The notes beneath the pieces were generated by a model. It searched no databases. It was not told where the DNA came from and was given only the letters and a program-made list of their open reading frames with translations. Position numbers and translations under genes: made by a program. DNA of 56,423 nt, taken from contig JACPCS010000146.1 of assembly GCA_016184455.1 (NCBI GenBank), forward strand, positions 1-56,423, in the 5' to 3' direction. Every line of letters begins with the position of its first letter. Positions within the stretch are counted from its first letter, which is position 1. This DNA is from Acidobacteriota bacterium (GTDB lineage Bacteria; Acidobacteriota; Vicinamibacteria; Vicinamibacterales; UBA2999). Of this stretch, positions 9,682 through 19,234 are shown in pieces.

Positions 9682-10098
9682 CTATTTCGCGCCGGTCGAC
9701 GCTTCGGACTTGTACTGGTGCCAGAGGTCGATCTTGCGGCCGTCCGGAAGAATGAACGTCAGGATGTATCCGTTCGGCGATCCATCGCGCGCCCGCGCGG
9801 CAATCGCCGTGTAGGTCTCACCTGCCTTGAACACATCCCGGCCGCTGATGCCGATGTCGCGGAAGCCGCCCGGCCCCGCCCCCGAGATCGTCCATGTCGT
9901 CACCTTGCCGGTCTCGTCCTTGACGTCGAGGAACCAGCGCACGTGCGGGTTGATCCAGAGCACCTTGGTCAACACGCCGGTGATCGTGACGTGATCGTCC
10001 TGATCGAACGCCGCCTGGACCGCATGGTGTGCGCGCGCGTCTGCCGCCGCCCAGAGCATCGCGCCAAGGACTACCGCACCGGCCACAGCCGTACGCAT
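9682..10098 (-). CDS. DUF6152 family secreted protein
   Basis: 138 residues. The ATG at 10098 is preferred because GGAGG lies 7 bases before it; an ATG five codons upstream contains that site. A signal peptide ends near ARAHH. The family pattern HHAVQAAFDQDDHVTITGVL, then TKVLWINPHVRWFLDVKDETG and a terminal DGRKIDLWHQ, is clear. DUF6152 proteins are small exported beta proteins without known function. It lies 18 bases after the preceding hypothetical gene and 23 before the next, so it is very likely co-transcribed with them. Confidence 0.85.
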   Translation of the reverse strand: MRTAVAGAVVLGAMLWAAADARAHHAVQAAFDQDDHVTITGVLTKVLWINPHVRWFLDVKDETGKVTTWTISGAGPGGFRDIGISGRDVFKAGETYTAIAARARDGSPNGYILTFILPDGRKIDLWHQYKSEASTGAK

Positions 10099-10116
10099 TG
10101 CGGACCTCCACATGTG

Positions 10117-11016
10117 TTATTTCGCCGCTGCCTTCCGGACGCTCTCGGGCACCGGCATGATGACGTAGGGATTATAAGTCTGGCTGCGCGTGAGCGTCAG
10201 GTCGAGCACGCGCACGCCGTTCCGCTCCTGCACGATCCGGCCCGGCAGCAGCGCGTCGCTCTTGTAGTCGTCCGCATTCCAGTCACGGTAATTCGCGTAC
10301 GTGGTGACCGTGACGAGGCTCCCCAGCCGCGCTTCCACGCGCTCGATGCGGTGGGAGAAATACCGGCGCACGCCGGTCGGCATCGTATGGAAGAGGAAGT
10401 GCTCCGGATCCAGCGTGGCTTTCACGGTGCCAGCCTGGAGCGGCGGCGGCAGCGGAAACGTCACGACCGGCTTGCCGCCTTCCATGGCAAAGGTCGCCTT
10501 GGCACCCGCCAGCCGCGCCGCTTTGATGACGCCCTGCGGCAGCGTCCAGATCTGGAGCAGGCGATCCTGCGCCGTGCCCGGCGCGGGCGTGCCGCCGCGG
10601 CCCGGCTCCGACTCGTTCCACGCGAACTCGGCCGCAACCACCTCGATGTGCCGCTCGGGCTTCTGTCCGCCCTCCGCGGCGCACGTGTAGTCGACGCGCA
10701 TGCCCGGCACCGGGAAGCGCTCGCGCCGATCAGGGGCCTGATATCGCACGCTCGCGCGGTAATTCGTCAACGGGCAGGTTCGCCCCTCGCGGGTGAGCGT
10801 CCCTGTCGCCCAGTACTCGAACGTGACGATCGCCTCTCGCTCCTGCGGACCGCGGAGCATGCCGAGCGCGTCGGCTGCTTTGTAGAGCGCCTCCTCGAGA
10901 TTCTTCGCCGGCTCCGCCGGCGGCATGCCCGTCTGCGCCGCGGCGGCGGACGCCCACATCGCCATCAGGCTGATTGCACCCGTGAGACAACCCCAGCGCC
11001 TCTTCGTGTCCTTCAT
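10117..11016 (-). CDS. Secreted protein of unknown function
   Basis: 299 residues with a clear signal peptide (GAISLMAMWASAAAAQ). No domain is recognised. The body is beta-rich in character, with two cysteines (TCPLTNY and DYTCAAE) that could form a disulfide in the periplasm, and an YANYRDWNADDYKSDALLPGRIVQERNGVRVLDLTLTRS-like block reminiscent of lipoprotein-localisation-type beta sheets (inference; long motif summarised at about residues 242-280). It follows the TonB receptor by 24 bases and precedes DUF6152, suggesting a shared envelope or uptake role. Confidence 0.65.
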   Translation of the reverse strand: MKDTKRRWGCLTGAISLMAMWASAAAAQTGMPPAEPAKNLEEALYKAADALGMLRGPQEREAIVTFEYWATGTLTREGRTCPLTNYRASVRYQAPDRRERFPVPGMRVDYTCAAEGGQKPERHIEVVAAEFAWNESEPGRGGTPAPGTAQDRLLQIWTLPQGVIKAARLAGAKATFAMEGGKPVVTFPLPPPLQAGTVKATLDPEHFLFHTMPTGVRRYFSHRIERVEARLGSLVTVTTYANYRDWNADDYKSDALLPGRIVQERNGVRVLDLTLTRSQTYNPYVIMPVPESVRKAAAK

Positions 11017-11040
11017 CGCCTTCGTGACCTTCGTGCCGTG

Positions 11041-13953
11041 CTAGAACGCGAACCGGAAGCCGAGCTGCGCCGACCGTGACCGGAATGCGATGTTGTTGTT
11101 GAATGACGCCCGGCCGTAGTTCGCGTTGCTCTCCTGCGTCACGTACGAGCCGTAGTTCGCGCGGTTGAACAGGTTGAACACTTCGACCATCGCGTCGAGC
11201 GTCCGATTGCCGCCCAGCCGCGCGCGCCACTGCACGCGCGTGTCGACGCGGTGGATCGGGGCGCCGGCCAGGGCGTTGCGCGGCGCGATTGTGCCGTTCG
11301 GACGGAGCCGAGCCGAGGTGGCGACGCCTTCGTTCCGCAGGTCGCCGCCGTAGCTGGTGCTGCGGCGCTCGCCGGAGCCGTAGAAATAGAGGCCGCTCAC
11401 CTGGAAGCCGTAGCCGGCGTCCCAGATGCTGTTGAAGACCGCCCGATGGCGCTGGTCGGTGGCGGCCAGGCTGTAGGACGGACTGAGGTCCGGCGCCAGC
11501 TCGAAGCCGAGCGGATTGCGCGTCAACCGGCCGTTGACGATGCCATGGGCGAAAGCGGGCGAATCGGCATCCTTGAACCGTGACAGGGTGTAGGTCGCCG
11601 ACGCCTGCCACCGGTTGCTCATACGTTTGGTGAAGGCCGATTCCCAGCCGTGATAGTCCGACCATGCCTGGAACGACGTGAGCTGAATGCGCCCGAACTC
11701 CGGCATCGGCAGCGTGGCCACGTTCCGGTAGTCGTAATTGGCACCGGTCGCCGGGTTGTAGTTCAGATTGACGTTGCGCGAATCTTCCTCGAGCCGTCCG
11801 GCGGTGTAGACGTAGTTCGTCTCGAACGACATGTTGGTGCCGAGCTGCCGTTGAATGCCGATCGACGCCTGATGGCTGTACGGCGTCTCGAAGAACGGAT
11901 CGACCATTTCGGGGACGAACTCGCGCCGGAAGCATCCCGGACGCGATCCGTTCAGGTCGCAGGCGCGCGACAGGATCTGCTCATGCGTCGGCGCCGGGCC
12001 GTTGTAGGGGTTCGTCGGAAAATCGGCACGCCCGTCATAGAGGATCTGGGGTGCGATGGACATGATGAAGATCTGCGTCTGGTGGTACTCGTCGGCGGTC
12101 CCTTCCGCGAAGAACTTCCCGTACCCGCCGCGGACGACGGTGCGCTCGTTGATCGAGTACGCGAAGCCGACGCGCGGGCCGAAGTTGTCCTTGTCCTCCG
12201 GGTTGTCGCCCGGCAGGATCGGCGGCAGCTCGAGCTTCGCGCCCACGCCGGTCTCCAGGTCCCACCGCAGCCCGAGGTTCAGCGTCAGCCGGTTCGAGAT
12301 CGTCCAGTCGTCCTGCACCCAGCCGGCGTACAGGTGCTGCGGGATTTCCCGATAGAAGCCCTTGGTGTCGGTGATGCTCAGATCGTAGCGCTGCGAGATC
12401 GGCGCCAGCAGGTTCAGGTTCCAGGTGGATGCGTCGTTCCACACCGGAATCACCTGCGTGATAGTCGCCGGAATTGCCCCGCCCTGGGCCACGAGCGTCG
12501 GGCGGCACGTCGTGCCGCACCCGCGCAGAATGGACATGTCGTAAATGTATTCGCCGCCGAGCCGCATCGAGTGCCGGCCCGCCTTGTTGTAGGTCAGCGA
12601 GAAGTCGTCACGGATCGAGCTCTTGTACTGGTTGTGGTGCTGAATGTTGCCGGCGCCGAAGGTGTACCCGCGCAGCTGCACGCGGGTGGCCGTGCCGGTG
12701 CGGAACGAGTACGTCGAGGCGTTCGGGAAGCTGCCGCCGGCCCAGCGCGTCACCGGCTCGTTGAGCCGCGTGTAGCGGCTCGTGCCCGCCTTGATCTCGT
12801 TCACCGCCCGGTTCCCGATCACCTGCGTGAACGTCGTCAGGAACTGCGTCGTGTGGCGATTCTCGTACTGCGTGTTCGACGGGTGCACCGTGCCGCCGCC
12901 GCCCGTGTAGTACACCTGGTCGTAGATCTGCAGGCGCGTCGAGAGGCGGAGCTGCGGCGAGAACTGAATGTCGCCCTTGCCGCCGCCGGTGTGCTGCCGG
13001 CGCGTGTTCGGGAAATCGATGTTGAACGCCGGGAACGGGCTGTCGAACGTGATGGTGTTCGGCTCGCGCTCGTATTCGTAGTTCAGGAAGTAGTGGATGC
13101 GGTCGCGCCGGATCGGCCCGCCGAAGGTCGAGCTCATCTGCTGATTCGAGTACGGCAGCACGCGCTGCTGGATGTGGTCCGCCGCATTGAACGCGTCGTC
13201 GCGGAAGTAGCCGGAGAAGCTGCCCGCTGGAATGTTCGTGCCGGACTTGGTAATCGCGTTGACGAGCATGCCGGTCGAGCGCCCCTGCGTGGCGTCGAAG
13301 CGATTCGTCACCAGCACGAACTCGGCGATCGCGTCGCGGCTGAACCGCGGCTGATCGTCGCCCAGGCCGATGAAGTTCGTCGTCACCTGCTGGCCGTCGA
13401 TGTTGATCTGCGAGTAGCCCTGGCGCATCAGCGGCGCGCCGCTCGACTGGTTCTGGCGACTGCCCGGCGCGAGCATCGCCAGGTCCATCCAGTTGCGGCC
13501 ATTCAGCGGGAGCTCCTGCATCTGGCGCGGATCGATGTTGCCGCCGAGCGTCGACGAGGTGACGTCGAGGAGCGGCGCCTCGCCCGTCACGGTGACCGAC
13601 TCCTGCAGCGACGAAACCGCGAGCTCGAAGTTGACCACCGCCTCCTGCGCGAGCAGCAGCTCGAGGCCGGTCCGCGTGACCGTGGCAAAGCCGGCGAGCG
13701 CGGCCGTGATGCGATAGGCGCCGGTCCGCACCGGGATGCGGTATGCGCCGCTGCCATCGGTCACCGCTTCGAATGTGTTGCCGGTGGCCTCGTGCACGGC
13801 GGCGACGGTCACACCGGGAAGCACGCCGCCCGTGGCGTCCCGGACGACACCGCTGACCACCGCTTCCTGCCCGTAGCCGATCGCCGGCAGCACAAGCACG
13901 GCAACGAGTGCAGCGAGAACGCGTGACAGGCGCCACATGGTCGGCTGCTGCAT
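11041..13953 (-). CDS. TonB-dependent receptor with carboxypeptidase-regulatory N-terminal domain (Oar type)
   Basis: 970 residues. The signal peptide is followed by a carboxypeptidase D regulatory-like beta-sandwich (about residues 30-115, with SGVVRDATGGVLPGVTV and GSGAYRIP), a plug domain (LPLNGRNWMDLAMLAPG), and a large beta-barrel ending in GFRFAF with the terminal aromatic residue required by BAM. Start 13953 has GGGAGG six bases upstream. It is an outer-membrane channel for a large substrate, energised by TonB, or an Oar-like adhesin/secretion protein. The cargo is unknown. The three downstream secreted proteins are closely spaced and probably belong to the same transcript. Confidence 0.9.
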   Translation of the reverse strand: MQQPTMWRLSRVLAALVAVLVLPAIGYGQEAVVSGVVRDATGGVLPGVTVAAVHEATGNTFEAVTDGSGAYRIPVRTGAYRITAALAGFATVTRTGLELLLAQEAVVNFELAVSSLQESVTVTGEAPLLDVTSSTLGGNIDPRQMQELPLNGRNWMDLAMLAPGSRQNQSSGAPLMRQGYSQINIDGQQVTTNFIGLGDDQPRFSRDAIAEFVLVTNRFDATQGRSTGMLVNAITKSGTNIPAGSFSGYFRDDAFNAADHIQQRVLPYSNQQMSSTFGGPIRRDRIHYFLNYEYEREPNTITFDSPFPAFNIDFPNTRRQHTGGGKGDIQFSPQLRLSTRLQIYDQVYYTGGGGTVHPSNTQYENRHTTQFLTTFTQVIGNRAVNEIKAGTSRYTRLNEPVTRWAGGSFPNASTYSFRTGTATRVQLRGYTFGAGNIQHHNQYKSSIRDDFSLTYNKAGRHSMRLGGEYIYDMSILRGCGTTCRPTLVAQGGAIPATITQVIPVWNDASTWNLNLLAPISQRYDLSITDTKGFYREIPQHLYAGWVQDDWTISNRLTLNLGLRWDLETGVGAKLELPPILPGDNPEDKDNFGPRVGFAYSINERTVVRGGYGKFFAEGTADEYHQTQIFIMSIAPQILYDGRADFPTNPYNGPAPTHEQILSRACDLNGSRPGCFRREFVPEMVDPFFETPYSHQASIGIQRQLGTNMSFETNYVYTAGRLEEDSRNVNLNYNPATGANYDYRNVATLPMPEFGRIQLTSFQAWSDYHGWESAFTKRMSNRWQASATYTLSRFKDADSPAFAHGIVNGRLTRNPLGFELAPDLSPSYSLAATDQRHRAVFNSIWDAGYGFQVSGLYFYGSGERRSTSYGGDLRNEGVATSARLRPNGTIAPRNALAGAPIHRVDTRVQWRARLGGNRTLDAMVEVFNLFNRANYGSYVTQESNANYGRASFNNNIAFRSRSAQLGFRFAF

Positions 13954-14009
13954 CGGACCCTCCCCTCTTGTGAAGGACGTGCGCTACGTATCACCGCGGC
14001 CGTACGGTG

Positions 14010-15128
14010 TCAAATCGCCGGCCTCGCAAACCGCGACGCGTCGATCGGCGCGTTCGGACGGATTTCGTTGAGCTGCACGACGACCTGGTTGTTGGTCCAC
14101 GTGCGCGTCCACTGAAAAGGGACCTGGATCCCACCCAGGGCGCGGTAGTCCGCGAAATCGATGCGCGTCGGCACGGCGCCGACGGCCGTGGGACGCCAGT
14201 GGACGAGCCGAAGGAGACGGCCGGACTCCTCATCGAAGTACAGCCGGACGGGCGGCTGTCCGGGATTGGTGCCCTGTACGGCGACGACGTCGCGGCCGCC
14301 GATTGCGGAGACGCCGACCTGCCACTGTGCAAACGCGCGCTGAATGGTGGCCGGGAACCACATCATCGCTTCGATCGCCGCGCCGGTCAGATTGCCGCCG
14401 CTCAGCTCGATGAGCGGCAGCGGCGTATCAGGCTGGAACCGCCAGCCGACGCGGCCGTCGAACACCCGGACGTTCAGGCCCGCAGGCGTCTTCGCGATGG
14501 TCGCCATCTGATTGGGCGCCCGGACGTAGACTTCGGCCGGCACCTCCATCTGTTCGGTCTCGTAACCGGCATAGGTGCCGGTCGCGGCAAAGCTCGTGAA
14601 CGTGGCCAGCTGGTCGGCGCCACCGACCGACGCGAGGTACTTCGCGAACACCTGATCGACGGGCGGCGCGTACAGACTCGGCACGAACGCCATCGCGTAC
14701 GGATCGTCGGCCGGCTCGCCGTACTGCAGGTCGAGATTCGGCTCCGTCTTGGGGCGGTTGCCGCCGCCGTGGCAGGTGAAGCAGGTGACGCGCGGCTGCC
14801 CGCCGAAGAACTGCGTGTTGATCGTGTTCATCATCACGACCATCTGGCGCGCCCGCTGAACGCGCGGGGTCGCAACCTGAAACGCCTTCGGGTCGGAGAT
14901 GATCTCCTTCGCGTGGCAGCTCACGCAGTCGAAGAGGAGCGCGGACGCGAACATCCCCATCGTGTCGAGGAACTCGTCGGCGGGAATCCCCTTCAGCACC
15001 TGCACGTTCTGGAACACCTGCTCGGCCATCCGCCCGGCCGGCGCGGGCGGCGGGTTCTGGGCGGGCGACGCATGGACGCCGATCACGGCCAGCCACACCA
15101 GGCCCACGATCGGCACGGCACGCTTCAT
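14010..15128 (-). CDS. Dihaem cytochrome c, reaction-centre cytochrome subunit family
   Basis: 372 residues with a signal peptide. Two c-type haem sites, CVSCH (residues 68-72) and CFTCH (116-120), sit in the context MAEQVFQNVQVLKGIPADEF ... FDCVSCHA, which is the photosynthetic-reaction-centre cytochrome-c-like family common in non-phototrophic Acidobacteriota. The C-terminal half (from about 165) is a beta-rich domain of the outer-membrane lipoprotein-sorting/DUF type. It is likely a periplasmic electron carrier. It lies 34 bases after the macro-domain gene and 56 bases before the TonB receptor. Confidence 0.85.
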   Translation of the reverse strand: MKRAVPIVGLVWLAVIGVHASPAQNPPPAPAGRMAEQVFQNVQVLKGIPADEFLDTMGMFASALLFDCVSCHAKEIISDPKAFQVATPRVQRARQMVVMMNTINTQFFGGQPRVTCFTCHGGGNRPKTEPNLDLQYGEPADDPYAMAFVPSLYAPPVDQVFAKYLASVGGADQLATFTSFAATGTYAGYETEQMEVPAEVYVRAPNQMATIAKTPAGLNVRVFDGRVGWRFQPDTPLPLIELSGGNLTGAAIEAMMWFPATIQRAFAQWQVGVSAIGGRDVVAVQGTNPGQPPVRLYFDEESGRLLRLVHWRPTAVGAVPTRIDFADYRALGGIQVPFQWTRTWTNNQVVVQLNEIRPNAPIDASRFARPAI

Positions 15129-15161
15129 CTGTCCTCCTGGAGTCCGTGAAAGGCTGCGGGA

Positions 15162-15680
15162 TTATATCGCCGATGCGCGGAGCAACCGCTCGTACACGCC
15201 AAGGTCCGACGCGGAAAAGCAGCAGAAGATGACCTCGCCGAGCGGCCCCGGGCGCGCAACGACCTCGCGCACGGTCTTGGTGGCGACCAGCGCCGCCTGC
15301 TCGATCGGATAGCCGTACGCCCCGGTGCTGATCGAGGGAAACGCGATCGACTGCAGGTTGTGCGCAATCGCCAACTCCAGCGATCGCCGGTAGCACGACG
15401 CGAGCAGCGCCGCCTCGTCGTGGCCGCCCCCACGCCACACCGGCCCCACCGCATGGATCACGTGCTTCGCAGGCAGCCGGTAGCCGCGCGTGATCTTGGC
15501 GTCGCCCGTGGCGCACCCACCGAGCGTCCGGCACTCCTCGAGCAGCTCGGGTCCGGCGGCGCGGTGAATCGCACCGTCGACCCCGCCGCCGCCGAGGAGC
15601 GTGGTGTTGGCGGCGTTGACGATCGCATCGACCGCGAGCGTAGTGATGTCGGCGCGGATCGCTCGAAGGCGGGTCTCCAC
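15162..15680 (-). CDS. Macro domain protein, O-acetyl-ADP-ribose deacetylase (YmdB type)
   Basis: 172 residues forming a complete macro domain. Key motifs: [27 protein letters not shown] (ADP-ribose loop, about residues 17-43), VIHAVGPVW and [12 protein letters not shown] (about 112-123). Such proteins hydrolyse O-acetyl-ADP-ribose or remove ADP-ribose from proteins in the cytoplasm. It is full length for the single-domain family. It lies 8 bases after the broken isoaspartyl peptidase gene, on the same strand. Confidence 0.93.
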   Translation of the reverse strand: METRLRAIRADITTLAVDAIVNAANTTLLGGGGVDGAIHRAAGPELLEECRTLGGCATGDAKITRGYRLPAKHVIHAVGPVWRGGGHDEAALLASCYRRSLELAIAHNLQSIAFPSISTGAYGYPIEQAALVATKTVREVVARPGPLGEVIFCCFSASDLGVYERLLRASAI

Positions 15681-15687
15681 AAGTGCT

Positions 15688-16185
15688 CTACTGTTCCCGC
15701 GTCAACTTGATTGCGGCCCGACCATCTTCGCCGACATACCCGCGGCCCATGCCTGTCGTGTTGAACGACATGATGACGTGGCCCTGCCGGTCGAGGCCGA
15801 CGACGCCGCCGCTGCCGCCGACGGGTTCGAGCACCTGGTGAATGACCTCGTCGGCGGCGGTCTGCGCCGCCGTTCCGAGATACTGGACGCGCGCACAGAT
15901 ATCTTTGGCGACCGTAAAGGGATGAAGTACTCGCCGATGCCGGTCGCTGAGATGGCGCAGCTCGCCGCCGGCCGCCAGGATCGTGTGGCCGGCCATCAGC
16001 GCGGCCTGCATCGCCGCTCGCATCGGGGCTTGCCGGTCGCCGAGGCTCTCGATGGTGAAATTGCCGGCGCCGGTGTGGATGACCAGGCCCCAGCGTCGAG
16101 GCGCGTCCGCACGGCCGGACGAGGGCGTCCCGGCCGTGCAGGCGGAGATGACCATCACCGCTGACAATAGCAGCCCGTGTTTCAC
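15688..16185 (-). pseudogene. Isoaspartyl peptidase/L-asparaginase (Ntn hydrolase), internally deleted and frameshifted
   Basis: The GTG at 16185 overlaps the stop of the upstream cyclase (GTGA). After a lipoprotein-like signal (MVISACTAG), the N-terminus RRWGLVIHTGAGNFTIES is the start of a threonine aspartase. The C-terminus DICARVQYLGTAAQTAADEVIHQV and GGSGGVVGLDRQGH is the end of the same family. The middle, including the nucleophilic Thr region, is missing: AAGG runs directly into this part. Between them the family motif ISATGIGEYFI is readable only in another frame (about 15922-15954). So there is a large deletion plus at least one further frameshift. The product cannot be active. Confidence 0.8.
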
Positions 16186-16982
16186 GGGAGAATTGCGATC
16201 GCGCGCAGCGGCGCGCCGCTGCCGCCGCCGATCTTCATCGGCAGCGCGACGACCGACGCGCCGCGCGGCGGGAGTCGATCCAACGCGGTCAGGTTCTCGA
16301 ACGCGGGAATGCCCCGCTCGAAGAGGACCCGATGCGATTCGTACAGCGTCGACTGGCCGTAGTCGATGCTCGCGGTGTCGATTCCGACGGCCTTGACGGT
16401 CCGGTTCGCCACGAGCCACCGCGCCGCGTCAGGGTGCAGCCCCGGAAAGTGCAGATCGCGGACCGCGTCGGCGCCGCGCGCGGCGGTGCCCAGGTACCGC
16501 GCCGGATCGGGCCAGCGGCGCGAGAAGTCGGTGCGAATGAGGAGGATCGCGTTCGACGGAATCTCGCCCTGCTCCCGTTCCACACGCTGCAGATCCTCGA
16601 CCGTCACCTGGTAGTCGCGATCGCGCTCCGCCTCCATCGCCACGTTCACGACGACCGCCGGACCGACGAAGCGGTCGGTCGGAATCTGGTCGACCGTCTG
16701 TCCGCCGCGCGCGAAGTGCACCGGCGCGTCGAGGTGCGTGCCGCCGTGCTCGGCCGTGAAGAGATTGTTGGCCGTGTAGTAGAAGCCCTGCGGCGTCTCC
16801 CCCTCGAACACCTTTTCGAGGCGGAAGGGATCGGAGGTCGGCCAGAAGATCGTCTGCGCGTCGTAGGTGTGCGAGAGGTCGACGACCTCACCCTGCGGGA
16901 ACTCAGCGGCCGACGACGATGGTGGACGCGCCGGTACAGAGCAAGCGGCCGCCAGGAGGGCGGCCGCCAGAATGACACGCAC
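16182..16982 (-). CDS. Cyclase/kynurenine formamidase family lipoprotein
   Basis: 266 residues from GTG at 16982, chosen because AAGGAG lies 7 bases upstream. The N-terminus VRVILAAALLAAACSVP has a lipobox (LAAAC), so it is probably a lipoprotein. The metal site of the cyclase fold is present as HGGTHLDAPVHF (about residues 82-93). DFSRRWPD, GIDTASIDYG and the C-terminal LPMKIGGGSGAPLRAIAI are family blocks. These Zn enzymes hydrolyse amides such as N-formylkynurenine or cyclise small molecules; the substrate is unknown. It follows the G8 protein by 11 bases and overlaps the broken peptidase by 4. Confidence 0.87.
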   Translation of the reverse strand: MRVILAAALLAAACSVPARPPSSSAAEFPQGEVVDLSHTYDAQTIFWPTSDPFRLEKVFEGETPQGFYYTANNLFTAEHGGTHLDAPVHFARGGQTVDQIPTDRFVGPAVVVNVAMEAERDRDYQVTVEDLQRVEREQGEIPSNAILLIRTDFSRRWPDPARYLGTAARGADAVRDLHFPGLHPDAARWLVANRTVKAVGIDTASIDYGQSTLYESHRVLFERGIPAFENLTALDRLPPRGASVVALPMKIGGGSGAPLRAIAILP

Positions 16983-16993
16983 GTGCGTACTCC

Positions 16994-19189
16994 TTAGCGC
17001 CGCGTCTCCTGCGTCGCGTCGTCGCCCACGCAGACGAACCCGCCGATCTCCGGGCGCGGCGCATGGCAGGGCGGCGTCTGGGCCGCGGGCAGCTCGAGCG
17101 AGTAGAACACGCGGAACGTATCGCCCGCCTTGCCGTTGAAGTCGTAGACGACGATCGGATCGCGGCGCGTCGAGTCGCCGAACGACATCCCGTAGTTCAT
17201 CGAGATTGCCGCGGGCGGATAGAGCGTCGGACGGATTCCGGGGAGCGGCTCGAACCGGCTGTTCCGGATCACCGCCTTCTTGATCGGCGCCGCGGTCGTC
17301 GAGGGCGTATACGCGGTCGCCACGGCCACGCCGACGTAGTTGCGGAAGAAGCTGTTCTCGACCGTCGCCACGCCGTCGCCGCGGCCGGGCTCCACGGACG
17401 CGTTCGGGAAGAACGGACTCGAGACGCCGACTCGCACGCCCTGCACGTCGGCATTCCGGACCGTCACGCTCTTCGCCGCGTAGTTGGAGAACCAGACGCC
17501 GGTCGGCGCCTCGCTCGAATCCGACAGAACGCCGGCGTCGCCGCGCACCGTCAGTCGATCCACGGTGATGCGGTCGGCCGGGAAGGCCGTGACCGCGTCG
17601 CGCGAGGCGTGCCAGATGCGCACGTGGGTGAGCGTGCCGTTCCAGCCGATGGCCACACCGGTCTGCAGGGCGCCGTACGCCTCGTTGCCGGTGAATTCGA
17701 GCAGCGGCGTATCGACCGCGTCGATCACCTTGTACTCGCCGTCGCGCGTCGTGTCGGCGCCCTTGAACGCCGGCACCCGCACCTCTTCGATCGCGCCGGC
17801 GGCGATCCCGAAGCCGAAGACGTCGACGTTGGCGCCGACGTTGTTGCGCACGATGTTGTTCGGACCGCGGAACCAGAAGGCCGCACCTTCGCCGCCGGGA
17901 TCGTTGGTCGCGCCGCCGTAGCCGCTCCGCGGCGCAAACTCGCCCGACCCTTCCGACCGCATCGCGAAGTTGTGCTCGAAGACGTTGAAGCTCTCGTTGC
18001 CGTCCTCGGTCACGATCGCCGCGCCCCGCGAGTTGTAGACCACGTTGTCGCGGATCAGCCCGTAGTGGCTGTTGTGAATGGTGACTCCCCACTTCGAGGC
18101 GTCGTCCACGGCATTGCCGATGAGCGTGAACTGGTAGCGGTCCGGGGCGCCCTCGCGCGGACCGAAGGCGTGATGGAAGTGGATCGAGTAGCGCCCGATC
18201 TGGTTGGTGCCGACGCGGCGGACGGTGCCGTCGGCGTTGAACTCGGTGTTGTTGAGCACACCCATCCGCGTCCGGCCGAGATCCTTGAAGAGTGCGTAGC
18301 GGATGTCGACGTCCGGATGCCGCACGAAGATCACGTGGCCGCGCGTGCCGGCCCCATTCGCGGAGCGGACGATCACGTTGCGGCTGACATTGCCGACGTG
18401 CGGCAGGAACTCGACCTCTCCAGCCGCGCTCCGCGCCCCGCGATGGTTGAAGGCGAGCGGCGCGCCGAGCGTCACGGTGTCGCCGGCGACCGAGGCGACC
18501 TGCAGCTCCTCCCATTGCCGGACGTACTCGCTGCCGCGCTCGCCGCGCTTGAGCTGCCGTGTGTCTGGGATCACGAGCGTGTCGCCCACCGCCCATCCCG
18601 ACACCGCCTGCTCGAGGCGCAGCGTTGTCTGGCCGGTCAGCGGCTCGGCGGTCACGCGACTGAATGTCGGCGTCTTCATGGCGCCGTGCATCCGGACGGT
18701 GCCCAGTCCGATGATCCCGACCGTCAACTGCTCCGGGTCGCGCGTCGTGTCGACCGGCTGGTCGGCGATCACGATCTCGGCGGTCACATCAGCGGGTACG
18801 GGCGCCTCCGGCGTCCCGACCTCGAGCCGGCCGGTCTCGAATACCGTGATCGTGCCGACCGTCAGGCGCGTGTTGGCGTTGGTCCGGAAGGTGAGCGCCC
18901 CCTCGACGTCGATGCACGCGAGCGGCGCATCGCTGACCAGGTCATACGTCACACGCGTGCCCGGCCGGATGAGGACCTTGTCGCCCGCGGCGGGTACCCG
19001 GGCGGTCGACCACGTGGCTGCGCTCGACCACGCGCCGTCGGCGATGCTGGTGACGGTTGGCCCCGTGCAGATCCGCGGGATGCCGTGCGCGATCCCGCTT
19101 GCCGGCGGATGCGCATGCTCCTGCGCCAGGACCACGCCAGACGCGGCCACGAGCGCCGCCCCGAGAATCGCCACTACGGAACGCCTCAT
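16994..19189 (-). CDS. G8 domain and right-handed beta-helix secreted protein
   Basis: 731 residues. The ATG at 19189 is preferred (GGAGG 6 bases before) over a TTG four codons earlier. After the signal peptide, a G8 domain (about 45-170) shows GAWSSAATWSTARVPAAGDKV-type sequence, Trp and Gly positions conserved, followed by a long parallel beta-helix with repeated NXXXXN-type turns. The arrangement recalls vertebrate CEMIP/TMEM2 and PKHD1-family proteins; CEMIP takes part in hyaluronan breakdown. A polysaccharide-binding or lyase role is inference. It is preceded by the heptamer array and a tiny membrane-protein gene, and followed by a cyclase gene. Confidence 0.85.
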   Translation of the reverse strand: MRRSVVAILGAALVAASGVVLAQEHAHPPASGIAHGIPRICTGPTVTSIADGAWSSAATWSTARVPAAGDKVLIRPGTRVTYDLVSDAPLACIDVEGALTFRTNANTRLTVGTITVFETGRLEVGTPEAPVPADVTAEIVIADQPVDTTRDPEQLTVGIIGLGTVRMHGAMKTPTFSRVTAEPLTGQTTLRLEQAVSGWAVGDTLVIPDTRQLKRGERGSEYVRQWEELQVASVAGDTVTLGAPLAFNHRGARSAAGEVEFLPHVGNVSRNVIVRSANGAGTRGHVIFVRHPDVDIRYALFKDLGRTRMGVLNNTEFNADGTVRRVGTNQIGRYSIHFHHAFGPREGAPDRYQFTLIGNAVDDASKWGVTIHNSHYGLIRDNVVYNSRGAAIVTEDGNESFNVFEHNFAMRSEGSGEFAPRSGYGGATNDPGGEGAAFWFRGPNNIVRNNVGANVDVFGFGIAAGAIEEVRVPAFKGADTTRDGEYKVIDAVDTPLLEFTGNEAYGALQTGVAIGWNGTLTHVRIWHASRDAVTAFPADRITVDRLTVRGDAGVLSDSSEAPTGVWFSNYAAKSVTVRNADVQGVRVGVSSPFFPNASVEPGRGDGVATVENSFFRNYVGVAVATAYTPSTTAAPIKKAVIRNSRFEPLPGIRPTLYPPAAISMNYGMSFGDSTRRDPIVVYDFNGKAGDTFRVFYSLELPAAQTPPCHAPRPEIGGFVCVGDDATQETRR

Positions 19190-19206
19190 AACGCCCTCCA
19201 AGAGAA

Positions 19207-19234
19207 GGCCTCAGGCCTCAGGCCTCAGGCCTCA
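19207..19234 (-). repeat. Heptamer array, 4 perfect TGAGGCC units starting on a stop codon
   Basis: On the minus strand TGAGGCC is repeated four times without a mismatch. The first TGA (19234-19232) is the stop codon of the small membrane protein. The array ends 17 bases before the ATG of the G8 protein. Unit and geometry (28 bases, stop-anchored) are the same as between fusA and tuf. Confidence 0.93.
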
